From: Bombardia bombarda | Lineage: Eukaryota > Ascomycota > Sordariomycetes > Sordariales > Lasiosphaeriaceae | Assembly: GCA_030512295.1 (NCBI GenBank) | Contig: JAULSR010000002.1 | Coordinates: 248,001 to 312,000, forward strand | DNA length: 64,000 bases | Direction of reading: 5' to 3' | Shown here: positions 23,809-34,890 of the stretch, one piece after another | How the letters are laid out: every line of letters starts with the position of its first letter | Numbering within the stretch: the stretch's first letter is position 1 | Translations under genes and position numbers: made by a program | The notes under the pieces: generated by a model | What the model was told of the DNA's origin: nothing | Databases searched by the model: none | What the model saw: only the letters and a program-made list of their open reading frames with translations

Positions 23809-24815
23809 ATGCCTGAGGACGCCCCCTACGACCCTTATATTCCCAGCGGCCAGCCCGGCGGTCCCCCGGCACAGGGTGCTGGTGCTGGTGGTGCCGGCAA
23901 TGCCAGGACACAGGCGCTGCAGGCGGTGAGTTGATTATATTGCTCAGCTATGTCTCTTGATGGATGCGCGCGAATGTTTGGGCCTTCGTGGACGGATTCG
24001 TCACCGTGCCGATGCGACCAGCCAGCCCGCCTGTTCCGAAAGCTTCGACGACAGAGCGACCAGACCAGCATTATCGCAATTTCCTCATACTCCCAGCTAC
24101 CCGCAACCGTGCCGGTCGTATCGACGAGCATTTTTCAGAAGGCAAAGCAAAACACGACTTTTTGTGTTGCTAGCCAAATATGGCGGTTCGGCCAGGGTAC
24201 GAAAGCTGGGACAGCGACACGTCAGCCATCAATCTATCTGCTCCCCAGACAACAGAAAATGCCCAACACCCATCAGGAAACATCTGTTGCAATCAAATGC
24301 AGAAATGCCGGTGGCTCATTCGATGAACACATTCCGGAAGTCAATCAGATCGCCCACGACATGCGCATCCATCTTGATTAACAGATATAGCTGCTTACGA
24401 AGGAAGCTATGGCATCAGCGACTGACTAGATAATAGCAAATCGACGACACAGTTGGTGTGATGCGTGACAACATCAACAAGGTCTCCCAGCGTGGCGAGC
24501 GACTTGACGCTCTCCAAGACAAGACCGACAACCTGGCTGTGTCCGCCCAGGGCTTCCGCCGTGGCGCTAACCGAGTGCGCAAGCAGATGTGGTGGAAGGT
24601 AAGAGATCTATCGGGCATGACCGATTCAAGGTTTCATTTATGTTAACTGTACCTGCAGGACATGAAAATGCGCATGTGTCTGATTGCAGGCATCATCATT
24701 CTCATCTTGATCATCGTTATCCCAGCGGGTATGTCTATCTCGATATAACTGATGTTTTTACTAGCTTCCCATGTTTCTAACATTATGTCTAGTTGTCGCT
24801 ACACGAAATAAATGA
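23809..24815 (+). CDS. SNC1: synaptobrevin/VAMP R-SNARE (Snc-type)
   Basis: Vesicle R-SNARE for fusion of secretory and recycled endocytic vesicles with the plasma membrane, important at hyphal tips. Exons 23809-23925, 24437-24598, 24659-24728 and 24793-24815 give 123 aa. Residues 1-39 are a Pro/Gly-rich, variable N-terminus. The SNARE motif spans about residues 40-95, with the zero-layer arginine in KVSQRGERLDAL (about R58) and the strongly conserved NLAVSAQGFRRGANRVRKQM. A single C-terminal tail anchor follows (MCLIAGIIILILIIVIPAVV). Intron 1 is 511 nt, much longer than the other two (about 60 nt each), and lies at the border of the variable region and the SNARE motif. The symbol follows the yeast orthologue pair SNC1/SNC2. 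Confidence 0.93.
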
Positions 24816-25749
24816 GGTTGATTGAGCCACTATGTTGGCGGTAATGACTGGAACGCGGTCTGTAAGGGCACGACGAGGCTGAAATTTTCGCATGCGATCA
24901 GCATCCACTGGGTATGGGAGCAGTGCTTGACTCGGATTGGTTTTTTATTTATCCTTTTTTCTCTTCCCGGGAGTTTTTCTTGTTTTCATGGTCTCCTCGC
25001 TGGCTTGGTGGCGAGGCTTTCAGTCTAAGCGGCCGGCCCGTCACCGCTTGGATGGTGCCTGCCCGCCTCGAACGAACTCCAGTTTGGGGCGACAACGGCT
25101 CCTCACTGTACTACACTCTGTATCTATGATGAATGGGCGAGGAGGAGTTTCGCGCGCATGGTTAATCAAGATGGTATTCACGATCAATTCTATTAGATAT
25201 TCGTCCTCCTTTGAGGGGTTGGTCTCGATGCAAAGAATATATGGGTCGCGGTGATAGAGAACCAAGTCCGTAAGTGCGGACAATGTGTGAGGGGACAAAT
25301 AAAATGGGTATCAATGGTAAAGGGTAACCATCGTCCGGAGAGCTGGAGAGCTGAATATGGAGATGAGTCTGGGGTTCTTTGGTGATGGCGGTTACTGCCA
25401 CACTGTGTAAAGAGATCATGAGAAGGGAAGGGAAGAGAGAACCAAAGCGCGGGGGAGCGGGGGAGTTATACTCGCGCTGATGCCTTCAGCTTCCTTGAAG
25501 GGAATGAATGAGTGATGAGCTCGCACATCCCGCTTTTGCAAAGAGGCCTCCAAACGGCTCATAAATACATCTCACCTGAACTAATTGTACTATTTGGTTA
25601 TCCCTCAGCAATTACTTTAGCTATTCTGTTGGTGGTTACCTAGTTAGGTATCCCATGTCAATAAATTTGTGCTACTGGATGCTACTCCTCTCTGCACCCA
25701 TCCTATAGAATAGGAAGAGATGCATTCAATGTAGCTCTCAGACGCATAC

Positions 25750-25830
25750 CCTAGGTACCTACCAATGTACTCAGGTCCTCGCCTCAAGCTGTCTACCTAG
25801 GTGCCTAGGTACCTACTAGTACCTGGCTCA
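25750..25830. repeat. short CCTAGGTACCTAC direct repeats
   Basis: The 13-mer CCTAGGTACCTAC occurs at about 25750 and again at about 25806, with more partial TAGGTACCTA-like copies around. It is visible in the sequence; I attach no function. Confidence 0.6.
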
Positions 25831-26884
25831 ATGCTTCGATTGTGATATGCCGCTAGTACGATAGGAGGATAGGTAGCTACTGGATACGGTTGCATAACAG
25901 GTGGATGGAATCTGCCAAGAGTCAGGACCACCAGACCAGATGGACAGACAGACCCATGCATGCTGCAAGCCGCGTGCGCTACGTTGCTGCATGGCTAAAA
26001 AAGAAAAATCCAACCGTCACATTTGACCACCCCTCCTGACCCTCGAATTTTATCACCCCAAGACACGACTAAATCCGGGGAAACCTGCAGTCTTTTTTTT
26101 TTCCTGTCACGGTGAGGACGAGGGGTAGATGTAATGGTGGTAGGTGAGGTACTTTGCCCTGTCGTGGTCGGCCGGTTACCTTAGTTAGGACGGGACATAC
26201 CTTAGGAGCCGGGCCGTATGTGTTGTGTGTTGTCAAGGGATGTGTTCAACTCCAAGGTCGGTGGCTGGATACTAGGTAGTTCGAACGACCATTTGTTTGT
26301 TAACTGTGTATCGTTTCATGGGGACAAGATAACATGTTTACACCTTGAAACAGCATCCATTCATCGACTTGGCGGTGTGGATTTAGCTGCTGAAGTACCT
26401 AGGTAGGTAAATTGGTGTAAGTGGGCTGAAGTAGGTAAGGGAGCTCAGGCAGACATGTCGATAGTGAGTTTCGTCGCCCTTGCATTGGTCTCATTGAAAG
26501 GCGGTAAAGAATACCCAAGGTATAGACGTAAAAGTAACTCTACCTAGATCGTACTTTCTCATCGGTTTATCCCTCAGCAATCCAAGGCGTTGTATTACTG
26601 GCAACCCAAGTACCCACGGCGTTGAAATTGGTGCTGTGGACTAGGCCGGAGAGAGCCCTGGAAACAGCCCTGACGTCGACTGCTAACAGCGTCCAGTGGC
26701 CGAGTACTTGTGACGATGGCACCGTTGAGCGGTTTCGGTCTGCGATTTTTTTTTTCGCTTGGCGAGCTCCACATTGCCCCTCCTCCACACAGTGATTCAA
26801 GATGTATTTGATCTGATAACTGTGATCTCTCCGGCCTTCTTCCGGTCCGCACCTCGTACCATTGGCACTCGGCAAGAGGAACTG

Positions 26885-27076
26885 GAGTCACTTAGGGTCC
26901 TCGCCCCTTCCTGCCTTTGCTCTTCTTCCCCTTTTCTCTCGCCAGTTCCTGTCAATGGTCGTCGGTGCCCTCGCAATTCACCCAGGACGCCGCAACAGCC
27001 CATCACCGTCCCCCATTCTTATAGCAAGCCATTTTTCAGGTTGATAGGTCTACGACTTATCGAACTGACGTGACTC
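26885..27076. promoter_or_regulatory. candidate Gcn4/CPC-1-like half-sites upstream of ARG5,6
   Basis: GAGTCA at 26885-26890 and TGACTC at 27071-27076 sit 283 and 97 bp upstream of the ARG5,6 start codon. Both are the same motif, GTGACTCC, in opposite orientation. They match the core of the Gcn4/CPC-1 site TGACTCA except for the last base. Amino-acid biosynthetic genes of fungi are commonly under this cross-pathway control; that this applies here is inference. Confidence 0.3.
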
Positions 27077-27167
27077 CTCGTCCTCGCACCGGCGCGCCAT
27101 CCCGACAGTCTTGAACCCACCCACCCACACAACAACTACAACATCAAAAATCGACACTCCCGGCATC

Positions 27168-29894
27168 ATGCTCTCCGCGTGTGCTGTTGCCGTCAGGGCG
27201 GGCGCTCGTCGCAGCGTTCGACGCCTGCCGACCAAGACCGCCGCTCGCGCTACCCTCCCCGTCACCGCCGCCGCTCCCCAGCGCCTCAGACACTTCTCCT
27301 CCTCTGCCGCCCGAGCCACCGATCTTAGTACGAGGGGTATGATTGTGCAGACTCTGTCGTCTGTGGGATCCAAGAGGGAGGTGCAGCAATACCTTTCGCT
27401 CTTTACGGGCGTGTCGTCGCAGCGCTTTGCCGTCATCAAGGTTGGTGGAGCCATCCTGACCGACTACCTCGACGAGCTGTGCGACAGCTTGGCCTTCCTG
27501 TACACCGTCGGCCTCTACCCCGTCATCGTGCACGGTGCTGGACCCCAGCTCAACAGCCTTTTGGAACAAGCCGGCATCGAGCCCCAGTTCGAAGAGGGAA
27601 TCCGGGTTACAGACGCCAAGACCCTGCGAGTCGCGCGCGACCTGTTTTTGAAGGAGAACCTCAACCTGGTGAACAAGCTGGAGGAGAAGGGCGTCCATGC
27701 CCAGCCCCTAGTCACTGGTATCTTCAGGGCAAACTACCTGGACAAGGAGAAGTGGGGTCTCGTAGGAAAGGTGACCGGTGTCAACAAGCAGTCGATTGAG
27801 ACCGCCATTAGCAACGGCTACCTCCCCATTCTTACCTCAATGGCCGAGACCGACGACGGACAGATCCTCAATGTTAACGCCGATGTTGCCGCTGCCGAGC
27901 TGGCCAGGGCCCTTGAGCCGCTCAAGGTGGTTTACCTGTCCGAGAAGGGTGGTTTGTTTGACGCCGCAGGCCAGAAGATCTCGGCCATCAACCTCGATGA
28001 GGAGTACGAGCAGCTCATGTCACAGGCGTGGGTCAGATATGGCACTCGTCTCAAGATCAAGGAGATCAAGGAGCTTTTGGACACTCTGCCGCGTACTACT
28101 AGTGTTGCGATCATCCACCCAGGGGACCTTCAGAAGGAGCTGTTTACCGATTCTGGCGCCGGCACCCTCATTCGTCGTGGCAACAAGCTTCTCTCGGCCA
28201 CTAGCCTTTCCGACTTCAAGGACCTCAATGTGCTGAAGAATGTGCTCATCAGAGACCGGGAGGGACCCGACTCCAAGGAGACGGTTGATAAGTATATCGA
28301 GTTCCTGAGCGAGAACCCCTTCCAGGCTTACTATGACGGACCCATGAACGCCCTGGCAATTGTTCTCCCGCCCAACAATGGACGCCAGGCCACTCTTGCC
28401 ACTCTGACCATTACCAAGTCCGGGTGGCTCACGAATGTAGCTGATAACATCTTCACCACGTTGAAGAAGGAGCACCCGCAGCTTGTCTGGACCGTCAGGG
28501 AAGATGATGAGAACCTCTCTTGGTTCTTTGACAAGTCTGACGGCAGCATCACCAGGCATGGTGATGTTATGTTCTGGTATGGTATCGAGAGTGGCGACGA
28601 GATCATCAAGCTGATGAAGGACTTCACCCAACATGGCCGGGCCATGCTTGGCGATTCCAACCTCGAGTCGCGCCTGCACCGTGCTGCGAGCAATGCCTCC
28701 GCTCGGTCCCCCGTCGCGCAACAAACTCGTGGCTATTCGACCATGGCTCGCCGGCCGGTGCTCTCAAGCTCTGCGTTCGCGCAGACCAAGGGCAGAGGAT
28801 ACGTAACCCAGACAAACCCTAACCCTCCCTATGGCAAGAAGAACGCCTCCAAGTCTGGGACTGCCAGAGTCGCTCTCATCGGAGCTCGCGGCTACACTGG
28901 CCAGGAGCTCATTCGTCTTCTTGACTCGCATCCCAACATGGATCTTCAGCACGTATCATCGCGAGAGCTTGCAGGACAGACTCTCGAGGGCTACAACAAG
29001 CGCGAGGTAGTATACGAGAACCTCAGCCCCGAGGATGTTCGTGACATGGAGAAGCGCGGAGACATTGACTGCTGGGTCATGGCTCTGCCCAACGGCGTCT
29101 GCAAGCCGTTTGTCGATGCCGTCTACGAGGGACGCAAGTCGTCCAACCACAAGAGCGTCATAGTAGATCTCTCAGCTGATTACCGTTTTGACAACACGTG
29201 GACGTACGGTTTGCCCGAACTCGTCGCCAGAAGCAATATTGCCGAGGCCACGCAGATCGCGAACCCCGGGTGCTATGCCACTGCAGCGCAGCTTGGCATC
29301 TCGCCCCTGGTGGAGCACCTGGGCGGCATGCCGCACATCTTTGGCGTCTCGGGATACTCGGGCGCCGGCACCAAGCCGTCCCCCAAGAACGACGTCAACT
29401 TCCTCACGGGCAACATCATCCCCTACAGCTTGACGGGTCATATCCACGAGCGTGAGGTCAGCACCCAGCTCGGCGCGCAGGTAGCCTTCATCCCCCACGT
29501 GGCCGTCTGGTTCCGTGGAATCCACCACACCATCTCCATCCCCCTTAACAAGACCATGACGTCGCGCGACATTCGCCAGATCTACCAGGACAGATATGCT
29601 GGCGAGAAGCTGGTCAAGGTTGTCGGAGAGGCGCCTCTGGTCAAGAACATTAGCGGAAAGCACGGTGTCGAGATTGGTGGCTTTGAGGTGGACAAGACTG
29701 GCAAGAGAGTTGTTGTTTGCGCGACTATCGATAACCTGCTCAAGGGCGCGGCGACGCAATGCCTACGTAAGTTTATTCCCATCTCTCTTCTATCACATGC
29801 CTTTATCTTCCATGATACTAACGTGGTATTTGTTACAGAAAACATGAACCTAGCCCTTGGATATGCTGAATACGAGGGTATTCCGGTCATGTAA
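27168..29894 (+). CDS. ARG5,6: acetylglutamate kinase / N-acetyl-gamma-glutamyl-phosphate reductase precursor
   Basis: A polyprotein for the second and third steps of arginine/ornithine synthesis in mitochondria: phosphorylation of N-acetylglutamate, then NADPH-dependent reduction to the semialdehyde. Exons 27168-29766 and 29839-29894 give 884 aa. Order: Arg/Ala-rich presequence (about 1-50); acetylglutamate kinase with FAVIKVGGAILTDYLDELCD and VHGAGPQLNSLLE; a GNAT-like regulatory domain at about 340-500; an Arg-rich, Gln-rich processing linker (about 515-560) that resembles a second presequence; reductase with the nucleotide-binding GARGYTGQELIRLL near 564 and catalytic cysteine near 702 (IANPGCYATAAQLG). 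In relatives the precursor is cleaved in the matrix into two enzymes. The start is the first ATG of the frame. The 72-nt intron near the 3' end has no stop and is in frame, so unspliced RNA would code for 24 extra residues. Confidence 0.95.
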   Translation: MLSACAVAVRAGARRSVRRLPTKTAARATLPVTAAAPQRLRHFSSSAARATDLSTRGMIVQTLSSVGSKREVQQYLSLFTGVSSQRFAVIKVGGAILTDYLDELCDSLAFLYTVGLYPVIVHGAGPQLNSLLEQAGIEPQFEEGIRVTDAKTLRVARDLFLKENLNLVNKLEEKGVHAQPLVTGIFRANYLDKEKWGLVGKVTGVNKQSIETAISNGYLPILTSMAETDDGQILNVNADVAAAELARALEPLKVVYLSEKGGLFDAAGQKISAINLDEEYEQLMSQAWVRYGTRLKIKEIKELLDTLPRTTSVAIIHPGDLQKELFTDSGAGTLIRRGNKLLSATSLSDFKDLNVLKNVLIRDREGPDSKETVDKYIEFLSENPFQAYYDGPMNALAIVLPPNNGRQATLATLTITKSGWLTNVADNIFTTLKKEHPQLVWTVREDDENLSWFFDKSDGSITRHGDVMFWYGIESGDEIIKLMKDFTQHGRAMLGDSNLESRLHRAASNASARSPVAQQTRGYSTMARRPVLSSSAFAQTKGRGYVTQTNPNPPYGKKNASKSGTARVALIGARGYTGQELIRLLDSHPNMDLQHVSSRELAGQTLEGYNKREVVYENLSPEDVRDMEKRGDIDCWVMALPNGVCKPFVDAVYEGRKSSNHKSVIVDLSADYRFDNTWTYGLPELVARSNIAEATQIANPGCYATAAQLGISPLVEHLGGMPHIFGVSGYSGAGTKPSPKNDVNFLTGNIIPYSLTGHIHEREVSTQLGAQVAFIPHVAVWFRGIHHTISIPLNKTMTSRDIRQIYQDRYAGEKLVKVVGEAPLVKNISGKHGVEIGGFEVDKTGKRVVVCATIDNLLKGAATQCLRKFIPISLLSHAFIFHDTNVVFVTENMNLALGYAEYEGIPVM

Positions 29895-30659
29895 AAAAAA
29901 AAAAAGATGTAATTCTTTTTTTCTGACAGGAAGAAAATAAAACAAGTGAATTATTCGCATTGGCATGCAGGGGCACGCGTCGCGCACAAAGATTTATCGG
30001 TCGTATTCTGCGAGAAAGAGTTTTATACCAGCGTCGTTTCTTTTAGCGCACACTCTTCTTCAGCGGAGTTTTTTTTTCATCTATTTGCTTTTGTTTTTGG
30101 TTTATTGACTTTTTCTCTTTCTACTTTATACATATGTTGCGTAGCCTGTACTATACCTCTTAGATAGGTATCCTAGCAGACCGTATGTCTTTCTTTTTCG
30201 ATCGCTTTTCTTTTCTTCTCATAAAAAAGGAGTTCTTTTCTTGTTTACTTATTCCTGTCGTGATTTGGACATGAAACACAAAATGGTGGTAAGGTACGGA
30301 CGGTACGGTACGGTTTGATATTCAAGTTACGGTGTGGGTGCGGCTCGGCTCGGCTCGGCTTAGTTTTCCTCTTGCTTGTGTGGGTCGCATATCCATCCTT
30401 CTTTGGTGCAGTTTCTCTTTTTCCTGGTCTCCTTGCTTGCCGTGAGTGGTTTTTGTATATAGCTGCTGGCTGTGGGTTGGTTAGAGGTTCTGTTGTGGTA
30501 GGTGGTAGTAAGCAAAAGGGGTGTCATTCAGGTAGTTAGTTAGGGGTAGGTGGAGAAGGGGGGTGTCAATCATGATGATCATATCAACAAGATCAAGGAG
30601 CGGGACTGGTCTTACTGACGAAAACCCGACCATTACTGTTGCTATTGCTACCACTACTA

Positions 30660-30753
<94 letters not shown>

Positions 30754-32120
30754 ACATAGCGCTGAGTTATTAAACGCTGATGTGACTGGATTTAGAGGTC
30801 TTTGGGGTCTTGTCGTTACTGTGAGAGAGGATATGTCCAGTGCTGCTACCTCCCTACCTTACGTTTGTTGACAAAGTCAAGTCACCCTTTGGTACCATCT
30901 AAAATCCCCCCGACATTTCCTGTTCAAACGGTTGATACTGTGCATGCTTGTCCCCGCTCGTGGACGGCTGGCTGCTGCTTTGCAGAAACTTGCTCTTGCA
31001 ATCAGGCGCCTGTGCCAGTCCCAACATACCTCATGATCAGAACAAACGTAAGGCGTCATACAGACATGCTGCATGTATGTATCTCGAATAGCTACCTACC
31101 TTGGATGAGTTGGGTAGCGGGTAGTGGGTAGCGGGTAGGGACGAAGGTTGCCTATAGCGGACGGGATACCATGATAGGATAGTCACTTTCGTTTCGTCGA
31201 GCAGGATGACAATAATAAAAATGGCTCAAATGCTTCGTTGCCGTCGCCGTGTTTCTGAAACGAGTCACTCTTGCAGCTAAGGTAGGTGGTAGCCAGTCGG
31301 TTCTATCGCATCGCATCGTATCACATCGCAATCGCAATCGCGGGAAGAGTGAGAGGGGGGGGGGAGGGGGAGGTCACCTTACTTATATGATGAAATTGGA
31401 CCCTCGGAGAAAAGAATAAAAGGGGGGCCGTCTGCCCAAAACATGGGTTCTTGGCGAAAGATGGTGAGGGGTAGCTGCGGTAGCTGCTGTAGCTATCTAG
31501 TGTTTTGACTGGAAAGGTATTAAAATCCGAAGAATAAATGGCTGTGGTCTGAGCCGGTCGCCGCGGTGGGAGGGTGGGGGTAGGGGAGCAACAGCATGGG
31601 ACGGCTCTTTTAGCCAGGCACATTGTTTTCTAACAGCTTCCATTCTCTGTCAACCATGCTGTGGTAACCTTTCTGGTGGGTACGTGTGCCGTCCTATCGG
31701 TTCAAAGCTTGTTATCGAAAGAAACAGGCCGAATGCTACTGCATGTGGGGTGGGGGGAAGGGGGTCATGTATATGCAGACATGATGTGTAAGGAGGTGTG
31801 TAAATAGATAGACAGTTTAATGCATATCCTGAAACGGATGAATCAATCGATCGATTAATCAATCACACCCTCACTTTATGTATCAGTCTTGTCGTGTCAG
31901 GCACTTTGGATTGTAATCTGTCTACAAGTGCATCTGGTAGATTTAGCGGGCAGATTCGTCTATCTGCATGTCGCCTATAACATCATTTCTATCTAGGCAG
32001 TACGTATTGATCTATTTGGTTGAATTGAAGCTCTCTACCTGACCAAAAACAAGTGGTGGATATTCGAATTGTGTTGTGCCGTGACCATCTCCCTCCCGTG
32101 AGTTTCTACTTTGCCCCTCG
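29895..32120. other. convergent 3' intergenic
   Basis: A 2.2-kb spacer between the 3' ends of ARG5,6 and the RCC1 gene. An A-run directly follows the ARG5,6 stop codon. It contains the (TAC)29 tract and a G-rich run near 31350-31373. No gene or RNA seen. Confidence 0.5.
30667..30753. repeat. (TAC)29 trinucleotide microsatellite
   Basis: 29 uninterrupted TAC units (87 bp), with imperfect TAC/CAC units extending left to about 30650. It lies in non-coding sequence between convergent genes. Confidence 0.97.
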
Positions 32121-33700
32121 TCAGCTCATACTAATTGAGACCTCTCCCAGCATACAATACTGACTCCCTGCTCCAGCCCAAACCATTCGTTTATTCGCAA
32201 TCGAGGCGTCCTTTAATAGAGTAGCGACCTCAATCTCCTCACTTTTGTGCCCAAGCTGGCTGCTAACGTTCAAGCCCCACGTGTAGACCTTGTGGTCTAG
32301 CGTGATAGTAAGGCTGTGGTCGCTCTCAGCGGCGATCACAGCAAGCCTGAGGCCAGGCACCGCGGTCGGGGCCGTCAGAATGGCTGGCCTGCCTCGTGAG
32401 TCGCGAAGGATGGACTGGTCGGCCAGGCTGTTGATGCGCAGGCCTGTGGCAAACGAGTATAGACGGCCCCAGGTGAGACACCTGCCGTCTGCTGTCACGG
32501 CGATGCTGTGGAATGCGCCACCGGTAATCTGAGCGATCCTGCCGTAGTGCTCGAGGCTTCTCACGGGCGCCGGAAGGTGCGAATAGCCTCCATACTCGCC
32601 TGCCTGATCCGACAGGCCTGTCTGGCCGGCGTTGTTGAGGCCCCAGGCCCACACGCGGCCGGTTGTGTCTATGGCGAACGAGTGCTTGGAGCCGGAACCA
32701 ATGTCGATTATATTCTTGAGGGTAGCGACTTTCTCCGGGATGAGATGTCTTTGCTCTGCATCGGGGTCCTGCTGCATTCTTCTCGACGAGAAGCGGCGGC
32801 CGAGCTGACCTTCGGTGCCTACACCCCATGAGTAGACGGAGCCGTCGGCTCTTAGTACCAAGACGTGGTCGCCACCAGTGACAATTTTTATCGCATACTT
32901 GATTTGAGGAATGAGGATAGGCCGCTCCTGCACCCGCACCGTTGGCGAGAAGGCTAACTCGCCTTTGTCTGACTGGTCATTTTGTTAGTCAATTGAACTT
33001 GGGATGATGGCGTACTGGCATACAGAAGAATGCTACTTGCTCGAAAGGTGCCCCATCCATAGACGAGCCCGGTATTGGTGAGGGCAAATGTCGCATTGTG
33101 CGCGGCAGCGACCTGGGTAAAAACGACACCGCGGGCAACATTGGTGGCGTCGATGTCTGTTGGTGTTGACTCTCTGGGATTCAGGTCCCCTCCGGGATCG
33201 GTGTCGTCGCTGGAGGCGCAGGATTTGGCATCGGTGTCCGAGTCCGAGTCTGTACCGGTATTTGATTCTATGCTGTCAACAGATGAGTCGGAGTCATCGT
33301 CATCAGCGTCGCGCATCGGGACCCCGTCCCAGGTTGTGTCGCGGCCGAGGGCACCATGGTCGTTCACGCCCCATGTCAGGATTCTGCTGTCCTTGGTGAG
33401 TGCGGCGCCGTGCATGGCGCCCGCCGAGACCTGGACAACACCGACCGCACCTGACAGAAAAGGGTTCAGACGTGGGTGGTGAACTGTTCCCGATAGGACT
33501 GACGAGCCCAGTCCCAGCTCGCCGCCGCTGTTGGCGCCCATGACATAAATGTTGAGTGCTTGGGTCGGCTTTTCGGTCAGAGGGGTCAACTTGCGCCGTT
33601 TGACACGAGCTTCTGCCGCCTTCCTTGTTGCCCTTTCAAGCTCGTCAATCTCGCGTTCCCTCTTGACCTTCACCGTCCTCCTGGAGCGCAGCTGCGGCAT
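32121..33700 (-). CDS. RCC1-type Ran guanine nucleotide exchange factor
   Basis: Chromatin-bound exchange factor loading GTP on Ran, driving nuclear transport and spindle functions (yeast Srm1/Prp20, fission yeast Pim1). Exons 33700-33041 and 32972-32121 give 503 aa. RCC1 blades are clear: MGANSGGELGLGSSV, ILTWGVNDHGALGRDT, VYGWGTFRSDKGELAFS, VYSWGVGTEGQLGRRF, VWAWGLNNAGQTGLS and VYTWGLNVSSQLGH. The N-terminus is basic (RRKLTPLTEK preceded by several KR clusters), fitting nuclear import and chromatin binding. An Asp/Ser-rich insertion lies between blades 2 and 3. The junction joins WGTFR to SDKGELAFSP, exactly the expected blade sequence, and needs a GC-AG intron (GCAAGT donor at 33040, CCAG acceptor ending 32973). 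An upstream coding exon cannot be ruled out. Confidence 0.9.
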
Positions 33701-33975
33701 TCTGGCTCAGGATATACCTGCAATGTGGTGATGACATGGCAAGATTGGGACTGAGGCCAACATCTATCCAGAGTGGGTGAGGAGAATATATGCTGTGCTA
33801 TTTTTTTGTCGGTTGGGATCACAGGACGAAACGGGCGTCTTTGTTCTTCTGATGACATGTTGCATGTTGCTGAGTGCTGGGTGCTGGGTGCTGGCTGCTG
33901 GCTGCCTGGACTTGGGTGCCTATAGGCAGCACAGGCATCACCATCCCTGGCGATACAGGACGTCAGTACGCTTTT

Positions 33976-34066
33976 GGAATTTGGACAAGGAATTTGGACA
34001 AGGAGTTTGGACAAGGAATTTGGACAAGGAGTTTGGACAAGGAATTTGGACAAGGAATCTGGACAA
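33976..34066. repeat. 13-bp tandem repeat, 7 copies
   Basis: Seven head-to-tail copies of GGAATTTGGACAA with A/G variation at the fourth base and one T-to-C change in the last copy. It starts 276 bp upstream of the RCC1 start codon. Confidence 0.97.
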
Positions 34067-34658
34067 GGAACATGGGTGAGACAGATGCAGATGGATTGTG
34101 TCTTGGCAGATCAATCATCAAGGTACCCCACAGTCATCCTGGGCTCTGGTAATCCATACACGATGGCTTACAAAGTATAAATAGCGTCTCCATACCCCGC
34201 CGACACCTTCCACATGGTACCAACAACGGTCGGGCTTGCAGACGGCGCGTGTCAGAGGTTCTGTGGCGGTATCATGCATGGTGAATTATTTTGTCCATCG
34301 CCCATACTGCTGGGAATTGATCATAGAAGAAGAGGTAGAAACCAACAACGGTCTGATTACTTTTGAAATTTGTGGGGCTTTGGTCGTTGATCGTGTCAGA
34401 AAGTTCCGGGATGGGAAACCGAGCCATGGTGGATGCTCTCCAGAATCGTTGCCGAACGAACCCCCCTCCTCCCCCCAAGAGAGCCCCAACGTTCCATCTC
34501 CACTCACAAAGAAAGCGGAGGTATCGCGCATGCCATCAAGAGCATCATACCCAAACTACATTCTGATTCAGTTGTGAAAAGAGCCTGCCTTACTCCTTAC
34601 TACCTTCAACGTACTCGCTCTATATTTTCCCGATTAGTGCCTTTTCTAGGTTGTGTGG

Positions 34659-34689
34659 CAACTACGGTTATCAACTACGGTTATCAACT
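34659..34689. repeat. 13-bp tandem repeat, 2.4 copies
   Basis: CAACTACGGTTAT is present twice in tandem, followed by the partial copy CAACT. It lies about 200 bp upstream of the quinolinate phosphoribosyltransferase gene. Confidence 0.85.
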
Positions 34690-34890
34690 TATCTCGTCCC
34701 GCTCTTCACTGAAATAAAAACACTCAAGTGGAAGGAGCAACCGAGGGTGAGAGGGCTCAACCAAGCACCACCCAGTCATTAGATTTTTCCATGTTTTCAT
34801 TCAAAATTCCCTTCCAGTTTGTTGACCATGTTCTTCTAGTCCAGATCAAATCCAATCGTCTATCTATCCAGCGTCCATCTGTTGCCCATC

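Larger units (their letters stand above)
24816..27167. other. intergenic, upstream of ARG5,6
   Basis: A 2.35-kb spacer with the 3' UTR of synaptobrevin and the promoter of ARG5,6. Near 25750-25830 there are repeated CCTAGGTACCTAC motifs. Two copies of TGACTCC-type sequence lie upstream of ARG5,6. No gene seen. Confidence 0.5.
33701..34890. other. divergent intergenic region
   Basis: Promoter space for the RCC1 gene (minus) and quinolinate phosphoribosyltransferase (plus). It contains seven copies of a 13-bp unit at 33976-34066 and two copies of a different 13-bp unit near 34659-34684. No gene seen. Confidence 0.5.

Noticed and set aside
27111..27167. Longer N-terminus for ARG5,6 (19 more codons)
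   Set aside because: That extension begins with TTG, not ATG; the ATG at 27168 begins a normal mitochondrial presequence.
33670..34053. 127-codon minus-strand frame reading the 13-bp array (LVQTPCPNS-type repeats)
   Set aside because: The repetitive part is only a translation of the 13-bp array, and the rest overlaps the RCC1 start in another frame. A short in-frame piece starting MSSEEQRRPFRP could be an upstream exon, but nothing supports it.
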